From NCBI GenBank assembly GCA_030152225.1, contig JASLHL010000067.1:1-10721 (forward strand): a DNA stretch of 10,721 bases, given 5' to 3'. The position numbers and the translations under genes are program-made. The DNA comes from Flavobacterium sp. (GTDB taxonomy: Bacteria > Bacteroidota > Bacteroidia > Flavobacteriales > Flavobacteriaceae). This document shows positions 8,427 to 10,721 of this stretch, piece after piece; position 1 is the stretch's first letter; each line of letters begins with the position of its first letter. The notes below the pieces were generated by a model, which saw only the letters and a list, made by a program, of their open reading frames with translations, was not told the DNA's origin and did no database searches.

Positions 8427-9173
8427 ATGAAAGATTTGAGAGAATTTATGGATTCTACGTATTTGAAAACTGCAGAACAAGCTGGTTTGTCTGAAGTAGA
8501 AAATAAAAAAGTAGTAACCGAACTGATTCAAGAAGCCATCGACGAGCATTTTAAGTTGGCAATGATTCGACCAGAAGAAGTGAAAGCGGGTAGAGCTTTA
8601 GTGGATCAGCACAAAGCGAAAGTTTTACTAGGTACAGTGATCGATTTTCCAGCAGGAGATGGAGGGTTAGAAGCGAAGTTGAAGGAGGCAAAACAAGCCG
8701 TTGAAGATGGAGTAGACGAATTAGACTACGTCGTGGATTATAAAGCATTCCAGAAAGGTTTAATCGATCAAGTGAAGGAAGAGGTTAAAGCGTGTACGCT
8801 GTATGGTTTACAAGCTGGAAAAGCAGTAAAATGGATTATTGAAGTTGCTGCTTTATCTCATACCGATATTATCAAATTGACGACACTAATCAAAAATGTA
8901 GTGTTGAGTAATTGCAAAGAAACAGATTATGACAAAGTATTTGTTAAATCTTCTACTGGTTTTTATAAAACGGAAGGTGGAAAACCCAACGGAGCAACTA
9001 TAGAAACCTTAGTGTTGATGATTGAAAACGCTGGTCCACTACCAGTAAAAGCTGCTGGAGGAATTAGAGACCGTCAAACGGCTATCGAAATGATCACCTT
9101 AGGCGTTAAAAGATTGGGAACTTCTTCTGCAAAAGTTATTGTTGAGGGGACGGGAAGTACTGAAAATTACTAA
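8427..9173 (+). CDS. deoC: Deoxyribose-phosphate aldolase (DERA)
   Basis: The 248-residue product is a complete class I aldolase that cleaves 2-deoxy-D-ribose 5-phosphate to acetaldehyde and glyceraldehyde 3-phosphate, feeding deoxynucleoside sugar into glycolysis in the cytoplasm. The expected catalytic set is visible: Asp100 in VDELDYVVDY (Asp102 in E. coli), the Schiff-base Lys174 in FVKSSTGF (Lys167, codon 8946-8948), and Lys208 in PVKAAGGIRD (Lys201). The chain ends in Tyr248 (GTGSTENY), matching the C-terminal Tyr259 that assists proton transfer in the E. coli enzyme. TVIDFPAGDGG at 70-80 is a further family-like stretch. The ATG has the A-rich context TTACAAAATGAA. The gene starts only 22 bases after a terminator and no convincing promoter lies in that space; no other deo genes are adjacent. 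The 92-base gap behind it shows no clear terminator. Confidence 0.96.
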   Translation: MKDLREFMDSTYLKTAEQAGLSEVENKKVVTELIQEAIDEHFKLAMIRPEEVKAGRALVDQHKAKVLLGTVIDFPAGDGGLEAKLKEAKQAVEDGVDELDYVVDYKAFQKGLIDQVKEEVKACTLYGLQAGKAVKWIIEVAALSHTDIIKLTTLIKNVVLSNCKETDYDKVFVKSSTGFYKTEGGKPNGATIETLVLMIENAGPLPVKAAGGIRDRQTAIEMITLGVKRLGTSSAKVIVEGTGSTENY

Positions 9174-9189
9174 AAGATTAAAATAAGTG

Positions 9190-9286
9190 AATATTCAAAG
9201 CTCTAACAGATGTTTATAGGTGTAGTTCTAAAAATTGGATTATATTTGCAACTCATTAAAAACAAATGAAAACAGCTTTGAATATT
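9190..9286. repeat. 13-bp perfect inverted repeat around the cyoE promoter and start codon
   Basis: AATATTCAAAGCT at 9190-9202 is the exact reverse complement of AGCTTTGAATATT at 9274-9286, with 71 bases between. The interval contains the cyoE -7 element and ATG; the right arm covers cyoE codons 4 to 7 and the first base of codon 8. The left arm overlaps a 10-base palindrome, TGAATATTCA (9188-9197), and both arms contain TGAATATT, so the pair can also be read as two similar sites. Whether it acts as operator half-sites or as an RNA stem in read-through transcripts from deoC cannot be told from sequence alone. Confidence 0.55.
9241..9248 (+). promoter_or_regulatory. Putative -7 promoter element of cyoE
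   Basis: TATATTTG matches the Bacteroidota -7 consensus TAnnTTTG exactly, in a 92-base intergenic gap. Its last base is 18 bases before the cyoE ATG, the same distance as for gcvH. The -33 element is poor: the best candidate is TTTA at 9213-9216, 24 bases upstream. I therefore call only the -7 box. The predicted leader is about a dozen bases and A-rich. This promoter would drive cyoE and the oxidase subunit III gene behind it. Confidence 0.55.
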
Positions 9287-10180
9287 TCTTCTGAAAATAA
9301 ACAATCGGTTTCTATCCTTAAGGAATTTAAAGAAATGACTAAGATGGGACTTGCCCTGAGCGTAGTGTTTTCCACTTTGGCAGGTTATGTTTTAGCAGTT
9401 CCGGATATTAGAAGCATCAATTATATGACCATTCTCGCTCTCGCAATAGGAGGATATTGTATGGTCGGAGCATCAAATGTGTACAATCAAATCATTGAAC
9501 GCGATTTAGATGCGAAAATGAACCGCACAGCGAATCGACCAATCGCTTCTGGTCGTGTTAAGCCAACACCCGCTTTTATTCTAGCTGTGGTGTTAACGCT
9601 TTTAGGGATCGGGATCTTATATGCCATCAACCCTAAAACAGCAATGTTTGGCGCAATCTCTATCTTTTTATATACAAGTGTTTATACACCACTGAAAACC
9701 ATCACACCTTTATCGGTCTTTGTCGGTGCTTTTCCTGGTGCAATTCCTTTTATGTTGGGATGGGTAGCCGAAACAAATAATTTTGGTATCGAAGCAGGAA
9801 CGCTATTCTTAATCCAATTCTTCTGGCAATTTCCACATTTCTGGGCGATCGGATGGTTCTTGTATGACGATTATAACCGAGGAGGATTCTCGATGTTGCC
9901 AACAGGTAAAAAAGACAATAAAACGCTTACGCAAATTATCTTATATACCATTTGGTTAATCATCGTTTCTATTTTCCCTGTATTTAACGTGACAGGACGT
10001 CTGTACTTAACGCCAATTGCAGCAGGACTTGTTCTGCTTGCAGGAATATGGATGCTTACAGCAGCAGTAAAACTGTATAAGCAACGTACGGATAAAGCCG
10101 CTCGTGCCTTGATGTTGGTGAGTGTGACCTATATCTCGTTAATTCAGATTATTTACGTGTTAGATAAAATTTTACGATAG
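9266..10180 (+). CDS. cyoE: Protoheme IX farnesyltransferase (heme O synthase)
   Basis: This 304-residue polytopic protein belongs to the UbiA prenyltransferase superfamily, CyoE/CtaB branch. It transfers a farnesyl group from farnesyl diphosphate to haem B to give haem O, in the cytoplasmic membrane. The first Asp-rich motif is at 74-92: Asn74, Glu78, Asp80 and Asp82, then KMNRTANRP; the Glu at 78 replaces the Asp of E. coli CyoE, a substitution I recall as usual in this phylum. YTPLK at 140-144 and the strongly conserved WQFPHFW at 187-193, followed by YDDYNRGGFSMLP, complete the signature. About eight or nine membrane segments can be drawn, and length is typical. An N-terminal tail of about 25 polar residues precedes the first segment. 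The ATG at 9266 is preceded by AAAAACAA and a -7 box. The oxidase subunit III gene follows after 16 bases, giving a clear functional context. ctaB is the alternative symbol. Confidence 0.96.
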   Translation: MKTALNISSENKQSVSILKEFKEMTKMGLALSVVFSTLAGYVLAVPDIRSINYMTILALAIGGYCMVGASNVYNQIIERDLDAKMNRTANRPIASGRVKPTPAFILAVVLTLLGIGILYAINPKTAMFGAISIFLYTSVYTPLKTITPLSVFVGAFPGAIPFMLGWVAETNNFGIEAGTLFLIQFFWQFPHFWAIGWFLYDDYNRGGFSMLPTGKKDNKTLTQIILYTIWLIIVSIFPVFNVTGRLYLTPIAAGLVLLAGIWMLTAAVKLYKQRTDKAARALMLVSVTYISLIQIIYVLDKILR

Positions 10181-10196
10181 TTTATACAAATAGAAT

Positions 10197-10721
10197 ATGG
10201 AAAATATTGTAGCGCAAGAACAGTATGAGAAAAAAGGCAAAGCATTAAAAGTAATGCTGTTGTTTGCCATTGGAAGTATTGCCATGGTGTTTGCTGGATT
10301 GACAAGTGCTTACGTAGTAAGTAAATCCAGACCCGATTGGTTGGCAGACTTCGTTTTGCCTATTGATTTTACAATTAGTACCGTTGCAATTGTAATTAGT
10401 AGCGTAACAATGCACTTCGCATTGAAAGCAACGAAAGATGGAGAAACGAAAAAAAGTACGATTTATTTAATTTCTACTTTGATTTTAGGTCTGTTATTCG
10501 TTTTTTTGCAATTCAAAGGATTTGGACAGGTAATTAACGAAGGCTATTTCTTTACAGGAAGTGAGAGTACAATTACAACATCATTTTTATATGTCATTGT
10601 AATTGTGCATATTGCACACTTGTTTGGAGGGATGATTTCTTTACTAGTAGTAATTTATAATCATTTTAAACAAAAGTATAATGCTGAGCAATTCGTTGGA
10701 ATACAGCTATGTGCGTGGTTC
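10197..10721 (+). CDS. Haem-copper cytochrome oxidase subunit III, 3' end outside window
   Basis: An ATG at 10197 opens a frame that stays open for 175 codons to the last base of the window. The protein begins MENIVAQEQYEKKGKALK, then shows four membrane segments (about 18-41, 56-76, 88-106, 127-153) and subunit III hallmarks: FAGLTSAYVVSKSRPDW at 32-48, LQFKGFGQVINEGYFFTG at 104-121, and HIAHLFGGMISL at 138-149, where His138 and His141 flank the family's conserved stretch. Flavobacterial subunit III proteins of this type are about 195 residues, so I infer that some twenty residues and one membrane segment are missing. Subunit III stabilises the catalytic subunit I of the terminal oxidase but carries no redox centre. 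With only 16 bases after the cyoE stop and no promoter between, the two are almost certainly co-transcribed. In this phylum a second subunit III gene often follows; that cannot be seen here. Symbols such as ctaE or coxC would fit. Confidence 0.92.
   Translation, partial: MENIVAQEQYEKKGKALKVMLLFAIGSIAMVFAGLTSAYVVSKSRPDWLADFVLPIDFTISTVAIVISSVTMHFALKATKDGETKKSTIYLISTLILGLLFVFLQFKGFGQVINEGYFFTGSESTITTSFLYVIVIVHIAHLFGGMISLLVVIYNHFKQKYNAEQFVGIQLCAWF

Noticed and set aside
8551..8748. Minus-strand 65-codon frame inside deoC
   Set aside because: Leu-rich shadow of the conserved aldolase; no independent support.
9188..9230. Terminator for deoC in the gap before cyoE
   Set aside because: The palindrome TGAATATTCA is AT-rich with no loop and no T-run after it; no GC stem exists in the gap.

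Overview
The window looks like a chromosomal core segment of a member of the Flavobacteriaceae (phylum Bacteroidota); I cannot name the genus. The evidence is a full-length SprA (type IX secretion translocon, restricted to Bacteroidota), the gene order ruvA-sprA-gcvH, low GC content, A-rich start contexts without Shine-Dalgarno motifs, and two matches to the Bacteroidota -7 promoter element TAnnTTTG. Every gene is on the + strand and coding density is very high; no gap exceeds 100 bases.

Layout: bases 1-198 hold the C-terminal end of ruvA (Holliday junction branch migration). One codon after its stop, in the same frame, sprA begins at a TTG and runs for 2454 codons, filling about two thirds of the window. 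A 57-base gap with a promoter leads to gcvH (lipoyl carrier of the glycine cleavage system), which overlaps by 11 bases a small VanZ-family membrane protein gene that also uses TTG. A compact hairpin terminator follows immediately. Then come deoC (deoxyribose-phosphate aldolase), a 92-base gap with a second promoter and a 13-bp inverted repeat, cyoE/ctaB (heme O synthase) and, 16 bases later, a subunit III gene of a haem-copper cytochrome oxidase that runs off the window.

The genes serve unrelated purposes: DNA repair, protein secretion and gliding, one-carbon metabolism, deoxyribose catabolism, and respiratory oxidase assembly. The one clear functional pair is cyoE with the oxidase subunit III gene, since haem O is the precursor of the oxidase haem. 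I see no mobile element, CRISPR array, tRNA, rRNA, toxin or defence module, and nothing that amounts to a new system. The points worth a second look are small: the inverted repeat around the cyoE start, two forced TTG starts, a Gly/Asn/Tyr-rich insert and a dockerin-like Asp loop in SprA, and the terminator that sits between vanZ and deoC with no obvious deoC promoter after it.
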